Source: Prescottella defluvii
GTDB taxonomy: Bacteria; Actinomycetota; Actinomycetes; Mycobacteriales; Mycobacteriaceae
Assembly (NCBI GenBank): GCA_029690005.1
Contig: CP121458.1
Coordinates: 4,402,001 to 4,466,000 of the forward strand
Length of the DNA: 64,000 nt
Direction: 5' to 3'
Made by a program: the position numbers and the translations under genes. Under the pieces are notes generated by a model, which saw nothing but the letters and a program-made list of their open reading frames with translations, ran no database searches and had not been told where the DNA came from. Below are positions 27,361-35,431 of this stretch, piece after piece. Each line of letters begins with the position of its first letter. Position 1 is the first letter of the stretch.

Positions 27361-28665
27361 CTAGGTGGCACAACAATCCTGATCGGCCGTAACAGCGCTG
27401 GCAAGTCCAATGCATTCGACGGTCTTGAGGTTCTCGCGCGCCTCGCCGAAGGCGAAGACCTAGCCGACGCGTTGGATGGACGCCGACGCGAAGGGGGAAC
27501 CGTCCGAGGAGGATCCGCAGGTTGTCCACCGCACGGGACGTCACGGTTCGAGCTGGGGTGCTCCGTTGAGTATGACGGCGAGCGTTACGATTACGACCTC
27601 ACCGTCGAAGTACGCCCGGACTTGCGGGTTGTGGCTGAGAAGCTCTACGGGCCCGGCGTGGCCGTGAAAAGCGGTCGCACCTCTTACGGTCCACTCATTG
27701 AGACCCGCGAGCCCGGAGCGCCAGGCACAGGAATCGTCGCTGACATACACAACGGAAAACGTGGATCCAACACCCCGTACACATTTCGCGACAGCAGAAT
27801 AATCCTAAGTCAAGTCCCCTTGGCGATCGCAGGGAACAATCGAGCCGAAGTGTCGGTAATCAGGGGCGCGAATGCGGTCCTGCTGGCACTCAGGGGCATC
27901 TTTCATCTCGACCCAATTCCACACCTTATGCGCGGATTCGTCCCGCACCGCGACGCGGAACTGCGACGGACTGGCGAGAACATCTCAGCTGCACTTAAGT
28001 CATTAGAAACCCGTGATCCGGAATCTTTTGCACGCGTACAAGAGTTGGTTCGGCAAGTCGCCGACGACCGTGTAGAGAATATCAGCTTCGTGTCCTCAGA
28101 CCTCGGTGACGTCATGCTCGCACTAAATGAGAATCGCGGCGAGAGAGGCGCAATTGAAAGAACCCCCGCGCGCGAGATGAGCGACGGACTGCTTCGCTTT
28201 ACAGCAATCGCAACAGCACTTCTATCCTCCCAGTACGGCCTCGACGTTGCATCCTCGGTCGGGGGCGAGGCGATACCGCCGACCGAGGCGATGATCCTCA
28301 TGGCGGTGTACTTATCGTAATCGAAGAACTCGAGAATGGACTCCACGCATCTCAAGCTCAACGCGTACTCGACCTAGTCCGAACGAGCAGCGAAACTCCA
28401 GAGAAAGCGTTCTCGTTACAACACATAGTCCCGCCATCCTCGATGCAGCGGAAGGTGCGCTCAACGATAAAGTGACCGTCTGCCATCGCGATCCGGCGAC
28501 CGGATATAGCGTTCTTGCACCACTGATGGAGCTGCCGGGCTACACCGCAGCACTCGCTGAAGGAACTCTCGGCTCTGCGGTAAGCGCTGGGAAGCTTGTG
28601 GGCGCCCCAGAAGATACGCGAACCGAGGACTACAGCGAGTTCGAGCGACTGCTAGGGCTGCGATA

Positions 28666-29139
28666 ATGAAGACTGTCGTGTTTATTGATACGTGCATCCT
28701 GTGCAACCTGGTCCCCGTCCCGGGGCGAGACCAAGATCGAGAAAGTGTACAGAACGAACTCAGAGAACGCCTCGACCGAAAAGAAGAGTTCATACTCCCA
28801 ATCACGGCAGGCGTAGAGACTGGAAACTTCATCGCTCAGATATCCAATGGTAGCCACCGGAGAACTGCTGCCCAGAATCTAGAGAATATTCTCCGACTCG
28901 TCTGCGAAGGAAAGGCGCCGTGGGTGCTTCACGACATCCCATGGAACCGACACTTCCTTGAAACCCTACTCAAAGGCGCTGATACCGATATAGACTACGT
29001 CACACATGCACAGAACGGGGTCGGCGTGGGCGACTTGTGTATTTTGACTGAACGCCACAACTATGAATCCCGCAGCGGAGCTGCCGCCATTATCTGGACA
29101 CTAGATAATGGATTGAATGCCTACGCCCCGGCGAGCTGA
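28666..29139 (+). CDS. PIN-like nuclease domain protein, partner of the AAA ATPase
   Basis: A 157-residue protein with a PIN-type acidic set: D8 in VVFIDTCILCNL, E51 in AGVETGNFIAQ, D123 in VGVGDLCILTER and D147 in IIWTLDNGL. PIN domains are metal-dependent RNases or DNases. The ATG overlaps the ATPase stop, so the pair is co-translated. Codon use is AT-richer than the surroundings. An ATPase coupled to a small nuclease resembles the layout of several anti-phage systems; no named system was recognised. It is apparently intact, but its operon promoter lies upstream of the IS. Confidence 0.7.
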   Translation: MKTVVFIDTCILCNLVPVPGRDQDRESVQNELRERLDRKEEFILPITAGVETGNFIAQISNGSHRRTAAQNLENILRLVCEGKAPWVLHDIPWNRHFLETLLKGADTDIDYVTHAQNGVGVGDLCILTERHNYESRSGAAAIIWTLDNGLNAYAPAS

Positions 29140-29381
29140 AAATACTACGCTTCCGTGTGCACGTCTCCGCCAGGACTACCGCTCAGCCCATCCTGTCGGT
29201 GCCGTCCGGCAATCTGACCGCGACTGACGGTCGTCAGGCGAGTGGCTGCGGTCAAGGGTGTCGGGGGCGGGTGGATGCCGCGGTGATCGCTCTCGGTTTC
29301 GTGCGGCATCCCGCCTGGGGCTCCAGAACGCGTCCCCGGCAGCCCTTCCCGCGCCGCGGTGGACCAGCTCCCTGGTCGGGA

Positions 29382-29424
29382 CCACAGCGGGGCCGGCCCT
29401 CGCGTTGGGCCGGCCCCGCTGTGG
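29382..29424 (-). terminator. terminator at end of ABC-transporter operon
   Basis: A perfect 18-bp stem (29382-29399 with 29407-29424) and 7-base loop lie 20 bp beyond the ATPase stop. The rest of the stretch 29140-29443 shows no convincing gene; it is GC-rich and marks the return from the island to chromosomal composition. Confidence 0.85.
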
Positions 29425-29443
29425 CGTGAGGTGGATGCGCCTG

Positions 29444-30255
29444 TCAGTGCTTGTTGAGCGTTTCGCGCAGTTCGGCGAGCAGGTTCCGGTACTCGGCGGA
29501 ACTCTCCGTGTCGATGTTGTCGCGAGGGCGGTCGAGTTCGATCTTCGTGTCGATCACGATGCGACCTTCGCGCATCGCGACGACGCGGTCGGCGATCAGC
29601 AGCGCCTCGTTGAGGTCGTGAGTGACGAAGACGACCGTCTGCCGTTCCTGGCTCCACACGTTGAGGAATTCGTCGCGCACGACGTCGCGGGTCTGCGCGT
29701 CGAGGGCGGAGAACGGCTCGTCCATCAGGATCAGGGCGGGCTTCATCACCCAGGTCCGGGCCAGGGCGACCCGCTGGCGCATGCCCTGGGACAGCTGCCA
29801 GGGGTAGCGGTCGGCCGCCGACTCGAGGCCGACGCGGCGGAGCATGTCCATCGCCCGTTCGCGGCGTTCGGCCTTGTCGACGTGGGCGATCTCCATGCCC
29901 AGCTCGACGTTGCGCAGCGCGGTCCGCCACGGGTAGAGCGCGTCGCGGGCGAACATGTAGCCCATCTGCGAACGCGCCTGGGCCGGGCTGGTGCCCAGCA
30001 CCGACACCGAACCGGTGGTGGGCTGGATCAGTCCGCCCATCAGGTTCAGCGCGGTCGTCTTGCCGCAGCCGCTGTGCCCGACCAGCACCAGCAGCTCGCC
30101 CCGCTTGCCGGTGATCGACAGGTCCCGAACGCCCGAGTAGGTCGTCGCACCCGGGGGGTGTAATCCAGTGTCGCGGAGCGGATCTCGAAGGCCGGATCCT
30201 CGATGGTGGTGGCGCCGGCGGCGCCCGTTGTGGTCACGTCCGTATGCGTCATCAT
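29444..30255 (-). CDS. ABC transporter ATPase, nitrate/sulfonate/taurine type, frame break near 30155
   Basis: A SsuB/TauB-like ATP-binding subunit. Walker A is GHSGCGKTT, the signature is LSQGMRQRVALAR, Walker B is LILMDEPFSALD, and the switch is VFVTHDLNEAL. The N-terminus (MTHTDVTTTGAAG, FEIRSATLDYTP) is in another frame; one missing C in a CCCCCC run near 30155 explains the break (PGATTYSGVRDLSITGK follows). The start ATG overlaps the permease stop (ATGA). It powers the importer encoded upstream in the same operon. Confidence 0.9.
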
Positions 30256-31157
30256 GAGTCCTGAGGGGGTTGCCAACGGAGAATCGCCTTTTCGATCCGG
30301 CCCGACGCGGCGTTGAACGCCGCCGCGATGATCGCCAGCACGATCAGCGCCGCGTAGACGGTGCCGAGGTCGAACGCGGCCGAGGACGCGGAGATCTGCT
30401 GGCCCAGACCGGCGGTGGACGCGATCAACTCCGCGCCGACCACGCCGAGCAGCGAGTAGATCAGGCCCAGTCGCAGGCCCGCGAAGATCGACGGAACCGC
30501 CACCGGCAGAAGCACTTTGTAGAAGCGCTGCCACTTGTTCGCACCCATCACCACCGACAGTCGCAGCAACTCCGGGTCAGCGCTGGCGACACCCGCACGG
30601 GTGTTGATGGTGATGATGAACACCACCAGGGTGAAGGCCAGCACGATCTTCGACGTCGAGCCGATGCCGAAATAGATCACGAACACCGGGGCCAACGCGA
30701 TGCGGGGCATGGCGTTGATCGCGTCCAGGAACGGGGAGACCACCGCCTCCACGCTCGGGGACAGCGCCAGGCCGATGCCCACGGCGATGCCGATCACGGC
30801 GCTGGCGACCAGCGCGATGAGCGCCGCCGACACCGTCGACCACAGATCCGGCCAGAAGGTGCCCTTGTCCTGCCAGGCCACGAACGACTTCCACACCAGC
30901 TGCGGGTTCGAGACCACCAGCTTGTTACTGCCGGCGAAGTTGTAGGTCAACTGCCACAGTCCCATCAGCGCCACCAGCAGCAGAAGCTGCACCGCCAGCA
31001 GCGGCGCACCCGACAGCTTCGCCTTCGCACCGGTGGCACCGACGACGACCTTGTTCTTCTTCTGTTTCTTCACCTTGCCGGCGGCACGCGTGCCGCCCAC
31101 CGCCGCTGTCGGAGCGGGGGTTTCGGAGCGGGCAACCTGAGCGGGCGTCACACTCAT
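30252..31157 (-). CDS. ABC transporter permease, SsuC/TauC type
   Basis: A 301-residue inner-membrane protein with about six transmembrane segments. The EAA-like loop appears in LRLSVVMGANKWQRFYKVLLP, the ATPase-contact site of this subfamily. It has a long Lys-rich cytoplasmic N-terminus (KVKKQKKNKVVVG). The start overlaps the binding-protein stop. It forms the channel with the ATPase at 29444. Confidence 0.92.
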   Translation of the reverse strand: MSVTPAQVARSETPAPTAAVGGTRAAGKVKKQKKNKVVVGATGAKAKLSGAPLLAVQLLLLVALMGLWQLTYNFAGSNKLVVSNPQLVWKSFVAWQDKGTFWPDLWSTVSAALIALVASAVIGIAVGIGLALSPSVEAVVSPFLDAINAMPRIALAPVFVIYFGIGSTSKIVLAFTLVVFIITINTRAGVASADPELLRLSVVMGANKWQRFYKVLLPVAVPSIFAGLRLGLIYSLLGVVGAELIASTAGLGQQISASSAAFDLGTVYAALIVLAIIAAAFNAASGRIEKAILRWQPPQDS

Positions 31158-32179
31158 CGCGGATCACCGCCTGCACAGGGCGCGTACACGGCGTCGGCGA
31201 AGTTCGGCGCCTGGGGAGCGGGCGAACCCGCCAGCGGGGCCTGTGCCTTCCACGACTCCTCGGTGATGGAGAAGGGCACGTACACGCCCTTGATGGACTC
31301 CCACAGCGCGGGCGCGGCCTCGGGCGTGACGCCGACCAGCCCACCGAGCCACTTGGCCATCGTCGCCGCGTTCTGCGCATCCTGCGAGAAGTCGTAGGCA
31401 TCCCACATGGCCTTGCAGTAGTTGAGCACGTCGTTGGGCCGCTGCTCGATCGTGCTGCACGACGCGGACGGGTAGCCCTGGACCAGCGGCGAGAGCGCAT
31501 TACCGTCCCGGCCGACGATGTCGGTGACGCGGACGACGTCCGACGGGGGCAGCTGCTCCTCCATCGTGGGGCCGTAGTACATGGCGTCGACCTGCTTGGC
31601 CTTGAACGCCTGGACGGCGGTCGCGGGGGCGCCGACGGCCACGAACGTGACGTCCTTCGCGGGGTCCATGCCCGCCTCGTTGAGCAGCTCGGTGATCCAC
31701 AGCTCCATGCCCGACCCGCGGGACGTGACACCGATGGTCTTGCCCTTCAGGCTCTTCATGGTGGTGTTCGGATCGGTCGGGTCGCCCTTGATCTCCGTGC
31801 CGGGCTGCGCGATGACCTCCAGCGTGTTACCCAGGGTCGAGCCGAGCGCCTTCGCGCAGGCGCCCTTGTCGATCGCCGGCCACAGCGTGCCGGGCACCAT
31901 GGTGCCGACCGTGAGGTCGTTGGAGATGACCGCCGCGGACTGGGCTGTCGTCAATGACGGCGGCATCAACTCGACGTTGACCCCACGCTTGTCGAAGAAG
32001 CCCTCGTTCTCGGCGACGACCGCCATCAGATCGCCGGGCACACCCTGGGTGATGCCGACCTTCATCACGGAACCCTCTGCGGCGGAGGTGTCCCCACCGC
32101 ATGCTGACAACGTGATCGCGCCGACGGCGGTTGCGGCGATAGCCACCGTCCTGGCCGCGCGCGTGCGGAATGTGGTCAT
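31154..32179 (-). CDS. ABC substrate-binding lipoprotein 1 (NMT1/THI5-like)
   Basis: A 341-residue lipoprotein with lipobox LSAC (Cys 27), anchored outside the membrane. VAENEGFFDKRGVNVELMPP, SLKGKTIGVTSRGSGMELW and DAMYYGPTMEEQLPPSDVV are typical of SsuA/THI5-like periplasmic proteins that bind small anions or aromatic and amine compounds. Most of its length is closely similar to the second binding protein at 35432-36472, including the C-terminal YAPCAGGDPR. It lies 92 bp downstream of the BKACE gene on the same strand, probably in one operon. Confidence 0.9.
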   Translation of the reverse strand: MTTFRTRAARTVAIAATAVGAITLSACGGDTSAAEGSVMKVGITQGVPGDLMAVVAENEGFFDKRGVNVELMPPSLTTAQSAAVISNDLTVGTMVPGTLWPAIDKGACAKALGSTLGNTLEVIAQPGTEIKGDPTDPNTTMKSLKGKTIGVTSRGSGMELWITELLNEAGMDPAKDVTFVAVGAPATAVQAFKAKQVDAMYYGPTMEEQLPPSDVVRVTDIVGRDGNALSPLVQGYPSASCSTIEQRPNDVLNYCKAMWDAYDFSQDAQNAATMAKWLGGLVGVTPEAAPALWESIKGVYVPFSITEESWKAQAPLAGSPAPQAPNFADAVYAPCAGGDPR

Positions 32180-32271
32180 GAAAAGTCCTCTGGTTGCTCA
32201 GGTTTGACGGAAGCAGGCGGGTGTACGCTGCGTCCTGCCTCGACGACGGCAGGGCTTCCGCCGGTGGATCG

Positions 32272-33327
32272 TCAGGCGTGGCCGGTGGAGCCGACCTGGC
32301 CGGGGCGACGGTTCGGGGCGTAGCCGAGCTTGGCGAGGGTCTCGTCGGCGTCCTTGTACGTGGTGCCGATCTTGTAGATGTCGCGGGCCTCCTTCGCCGT
32401 GGCGACCTCACGGCCCAGCTCCTTCGCGACACGCACCAGCTGGCGGACCTGCTCGGCCGAGGTGATCTTCACCTCGCCGCTCGGCGCCCACAGGTTGTCC
32501 TCGTTACCGCAGCGCGGGTGCAGACCCATCGCGATCGCCATCGTGTTCACCGGCAACACGCTGCGCATCAGCGTCTCGAGCGTCAGGCACGCGCCGTCCG
32601 GAACCCGCTGGATGAACTGCATCATGTTGTACGGGTTCGGGCCGTCGAAGCCACCACCGATCGCCACCCACGTCAGATTCAACGGACCGGTGTACACGCC
32701 ACGACGGATCAGCCGCTCGACGGTCTCGAGCTGCGGAATGCTCGAGAGCTGGAAGTGCGGCTGGATGCCGGCGGCCTGCAGACGACGCAGGTGCTCCTCG
32801 ACCCACTCCGGGCCGGCCGGAACGGTCATCTCGCGGTAGGTGTGCGCGAGATCCGCGTTCTCCAGCGAGGTGCCCTTGATGTCGCCCGGCGTCATCAGCT
32901 CCATGATGTTCATCTGGCTGGTGTTGATCGCGATCGTGACCTGGTCCGGCTTCGGATCCAGCTCGGCCAGCATGTGCCGGACGTTGTCCGGGAGCCACTT
33001 CGCGTCCGCGCCATCGCCCTCGGGTGCGAACGAGATCGAACCGCCGACCTGCAGGATCATCTCGGGCACCGCCTCGCGCAGGCGGCCGAGGAGCTCGTTG
33101 AACTTCGACAGCCGCTTCGAGCCCTTGCCGTCCTCCTCGCGGACGTGGATGTGCAGCACGGTCGCGCCGGCCTCGAAGCAGTCCACGGCCTGCTGGACGT
33201 GCTCGTCCATCGTCAGCGGCAGATCCTCCGGGAAGTCCTCCACCGCCCACTCCGGGCCGTACGGCGCGACGGTGATGACCAGCTCCTCCTGGTTCTCCGG
33301 GAACAGGGCGTCATCGTGGAAATGCAT
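32272..33327 (-). CDS. BKACE-family beta-keto acid cleavage enzyme (DUF849)
   Basis: A 351-residue TIM-barrel enzyme of the 3-keto-5-aminohexanoate cleavage family. The zinc ligands sit in VLHIHVRE (H-x-H) and MGLHPRCGNEDNLW. LVITVAPYGPEWA and QVGGSISFAPEGDG belong to the barrel. Family members condense a beta-keto acid with acetyl-CoA to give acetoacetate and a new acyl-CoA. The substrate here is unknown but should be what the linked ABC importer takes up. ATG 33327 with GGAGAT upstream. An AraC gene and a 22-bp-spaced direct repeat lie upstream. Confidence 0.9.
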   Translation of the reverse strand: MHFHDDALFPENQEELVITVAPYGPEWAVEDFPEDLPLTMDEHVQQAVDCFEAGATVLHIHVREEDGKGSKRLSKFNELLGRLREAVPEMILQVGGSISFAPEGDGADAKWLPDNVRHMLAELDPKPDQVTIAINTSQMNIMELMTPGDIKGTSLENADLAHTYREMTVPAGPEWVEEHLRRLQAAGIQPHFQLSSIPQLETVERLIRRGVYTGPLNLTWVAIGGGFDGPNPYNMMQFIQRVPDGACLTLETLMRSVLPVNTMAIAMGLHPRCGNEDNLWAPSGEVKITSAEQVRQLVRVAKELGREVATAKEARDIYKIGTTYKDADETLAKLGYAPNRRPGQVGSTGHA

Positions 33328-33477
33328 TGCAGATCTCCGTTCGTGGAAAGAGGCGCCAGCCGGGAACACAGACTGGGCCAACGCGCGGTATGCCATCGCA
33401 GTCATCGACGATGTGAATGGCACCACACGCGGGCTACCGGGTGACGCAGATCACGCTAGCGCGGGGCGCGAACACAA

Positions 33478-33514
33478 ACTTGACGGTTTGGGTCGCAATA
33501 CTTGACTAATTGGG
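33478..33514 (+). promoter_or_regulatory. AraC-type direct-repeat operator, site 1
   Basis: ACTTGAC occurs at 33478-33484 and again at 33500-33506, 22 bp apart, each followed by a TTTGGG or ATTGGG block. The same pattern with the same spacing is found at 34756-34792 on the other strand. The stretch 33328-33646 holds no gene; this site, 150 bp upstream of the BKACE start, is its notable content. Confidence 0.65.
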
Positions 33515-33646
33515 AGAAACGTCCCCGAGTCGCGGCCGCGGCGCCGGCCCAGCACGCCGCGCTTCGATCACGTTGAAGCCCAACAGCTTCGCCACCAGGG
33601 CATCTGCGCGAGGCGCAGGCGGTCGGGCAACAGGCACCTGCGGAGT

Positions 33647-34742
33647 TCAGGCAGTCGGCCTCGCGCCGGTCGCGGACCTCGGGGCCGAACTTCCAAGCGG
33701 AACCGGCGGTTTCGGCGGCAGCCTGCGGCCTCTCCGCGCGTCCGAGGTGTCTTCCGCAAACTTCTTCGCCCAGGCACGGGGACTTACGCCGAATCGCTGC
33801 CGGAACCATCTCGAGAATGCGCTCAGCTCCGAGAACCCCAACTCCGCGGCGAGCTCGGTGAGGGAGCAGTCTCCGTGCTCGATCGCGAGTTGTGCGCGCT
33901 CTTTTCGCACGGCGTCGAGGATCGAGGAATACGAATCGCCCGAGGCGGCCAGATGGCGGTGCAGCGTGCGCCGATCCATCCCCAAACTACGAGCGATCCG
34001 TGAGGCCGAGCAGCTCTCGGTGGGCAAGAGTGTGGCAATCAGATCGCGAACCTGAGATGACGCCGAGGTGCCGGTGGCCGGGGCCAGTAGCTCGAGGTAC
34101 TCCTGAACGAAGGGGCGCAACAGCGGGTTGGACAGCGGGTTCGGCGTGTCGAGGTCGCTGGACGCGATGATGATCCCATCGATTTCATGCCCGAAGACCA
34201 CGGTCGAGTCGAACACCCGGTGGTGCATCGCGATGTCCGGGGGTGCCTCGTGCGCAAAATAGGTGGCGACCGGCCGCCAACCCTCGGGCAGTAGGTCCGC
34301 GAGGATCCGAAAGACAGAAGCAACCACCAACTCGATGGACTGACGCCCATGTCGATCCCGGAGGCGGACTGCACATGGAAGGTGGCCAGACCCCTCGCCT
34401 CGGCCAGACTCAGACTGATGGCCTCGTTGTGCAGGTTCAGGTGGCGTAGGACGATGCCCAACGCGCCGCGGACGTCGGGCTCCTCGCGCGCGACCAGCCC
34501 GACCGGGCCGAGGCTGGACAGTCCGCGGTCGACAGACATCCTGATGCCGAAATCCGCGCAGCCGGACTGAGCCGCGGAGATCTCGAGCAGGCGGTCCACC
34601 GAGTGCGCCGAGATCCACCCAGCGGTGGCGGCGAAGACCCCGGGTCGATCCCGACGACTCGCATCAGCGGATGGGGGTTCAAGCCCACCGACTCCGCCAA
34701 CTCGACATAGCCGTTCAGAACGGCACTTCGGAGCATCAGCAT
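33647..34742 (-). CDS. AraC-family regulator, frame breaks near 34650 and 34330
   Basis: The C-terminal half has the double helix-turn-helix: SASRIARSLGMDRRTLHRHL and CSLTELAAELGFSELSAFSR followed by WFRQRFGVSPRAWAKKF. The N-terminal ligand domain (LRSAVLNGYVELAESVGLNP, then HSVDRLLEISAAQSGCADFG) belongs to the arabinose-binding-like OruR type. Two one-base breaks separate three frames; joined length is about 365 residues. It lies between the BKACE/ABC operon and the divergent decarboxylase-like/binding-protein genes, and matching operators lie on both sides. Confidence 0.85.
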
Positions 34743-34755
34743 CCGAGAAAGTTAG

Positions 34756-34792
34756 CCCCAATCGTCAAGTTTGACGACCCGAACGGTCAAGT
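34756..34792 (-). promoter_or_regulatory. AraC-type direct-repeat operator, site 2
   Basis: On the minus strand ACTTGAC occurs at 34792-34786 and 34770-34764, 22 bp apart, with CGGG and TTGGGG blocks after each copy, closely matching site 1. It lies 14 bp upstream of the AraC start and about 205 bp upstream of the decarboxylase-like gene. Relative to both non-regulator target genes the two sites have the same orientation. Confidence 0.65.
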
Positions 34793-34997
34793 GTCAGTTC
34801 CCCCCTCGCGCTACTGTGACCCTCGTCACCCGGTAGCCGCCCGCGACGTCGACCCGACGGTTCGTGACCGGACCTCCGACGACGACCACGGGCACGATCC
34901 TCGAGCGCGAACCCGCCGGGCGCCCGCCATCCGATTCCACTTCGCCGATTCCGGCACACAGCAGACGCGGCCGTTTTCCGGCCGACAGGAGGACACG

Positions 34998-35384
34998 ATG
35001 ACCCGAACGGACAGCGAATACCCGGTTGTCGAGGGCATGAAGGCCGGCGGCGGCTGGAACGAGCTCTGGGACGGGCTGTACGAGATGGACCCCGAGTGGA
35101 CCGAGCTGTACATGAAGATGGCGATGCAGCCGTTCCAGAGCGGCCTCATCCCGCCGAAGGTGGTGCAGCTGCTGTGCATCGCCGTCGATGCGTCGGCGAC
35201 CCACATGTACGCGCCCGGCACGAGGCGTCATATCCAGGCCGCGTTGGACATGGGTGTGACCCCGGAGGAAATCCTCGAGGTGCTCAAGCTCGCGACGATC
35301 GTGGGCATCCACTCGTGCAACCTCGGCGTCCCCATCCTGGTCGAGGAGATGGCCGCACGTCAGCAGCGGCAGTCCGAAGGCTGA
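34998..35384 (+). CDS. carboxymuconolactone decarboxylase/AhpD-like protein
   Basis: A 128-residue helical protein of the CMD family. The typical segment is LCIAVDASATHMYAPGTRRH, then AALDMGVTPEEILEVLKLAT. The AhpD redox C-x-x-C is absent (a single Cys precedes the SATH block), so peroxidase-partner activity is unlikely and a decarboxylase or isomerase-like role is more plausible. Ribosome site CAGGAGG. It is divergent from the AraC gene and 47 bp upstream of binding protein 2, so likely in one operon with it. Confidence 0.85.
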   Translation: MTRTDSEYPVVEGMKAGGGWNELWDGLYEMDPEWTELYMKMAMQPFQSGLIPPKVVQLLCIAVDASATHMYAPGTRRHIQAALDMGVTPEEILEVLKLATIVGIHSCNLGVPILVEEMAARQQRQSEG

Positions 35385-35431
35385 TTCGACGCACAACCAG
35401 CGCATCTACGAAAGTCACGTGAGGAAGTCAG

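Larger units (their letters stand above)
26343..28665 (+). pseudogene. AAA-family ATPase interrupted by an IS5-family element
   Basis: The first 22 codons (MPSRLVELRLTAFKSFHGAT) are separated from the rest by the IS at 26413-27360. Removing the IS and one CTAG copy gives an in-frame join LPL-GGTTILIGRNSAGKSNAF, restoring the Walker A (G-R-N-S-A-G-K-S). Later parts hold a signature-like REMSDGLLRFTAIATALL, the Walker B LIVIEELENGLH, and the TTHSPAIL His switch. Two further one-base breaks occur near 28310 and 28405. Rebuilt length is about 457 residues, an AAA_21/OLD-type ATPase without a TOPRIM tail. Codons are less GC-rich than in neighbouring genes. The stop overlaps the PIN-gene start (TAATG). 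Confidence 0.8.

Noticed and set aside
29157..29429. Plus-strand ORF of about 90 codons in the island/ABC gap
   Set aside because: Arg/Pro/Gly-rich composition, no ribosome site, overlaps the perfect terminator hairpin; most likely chance in GC-rich DNA.
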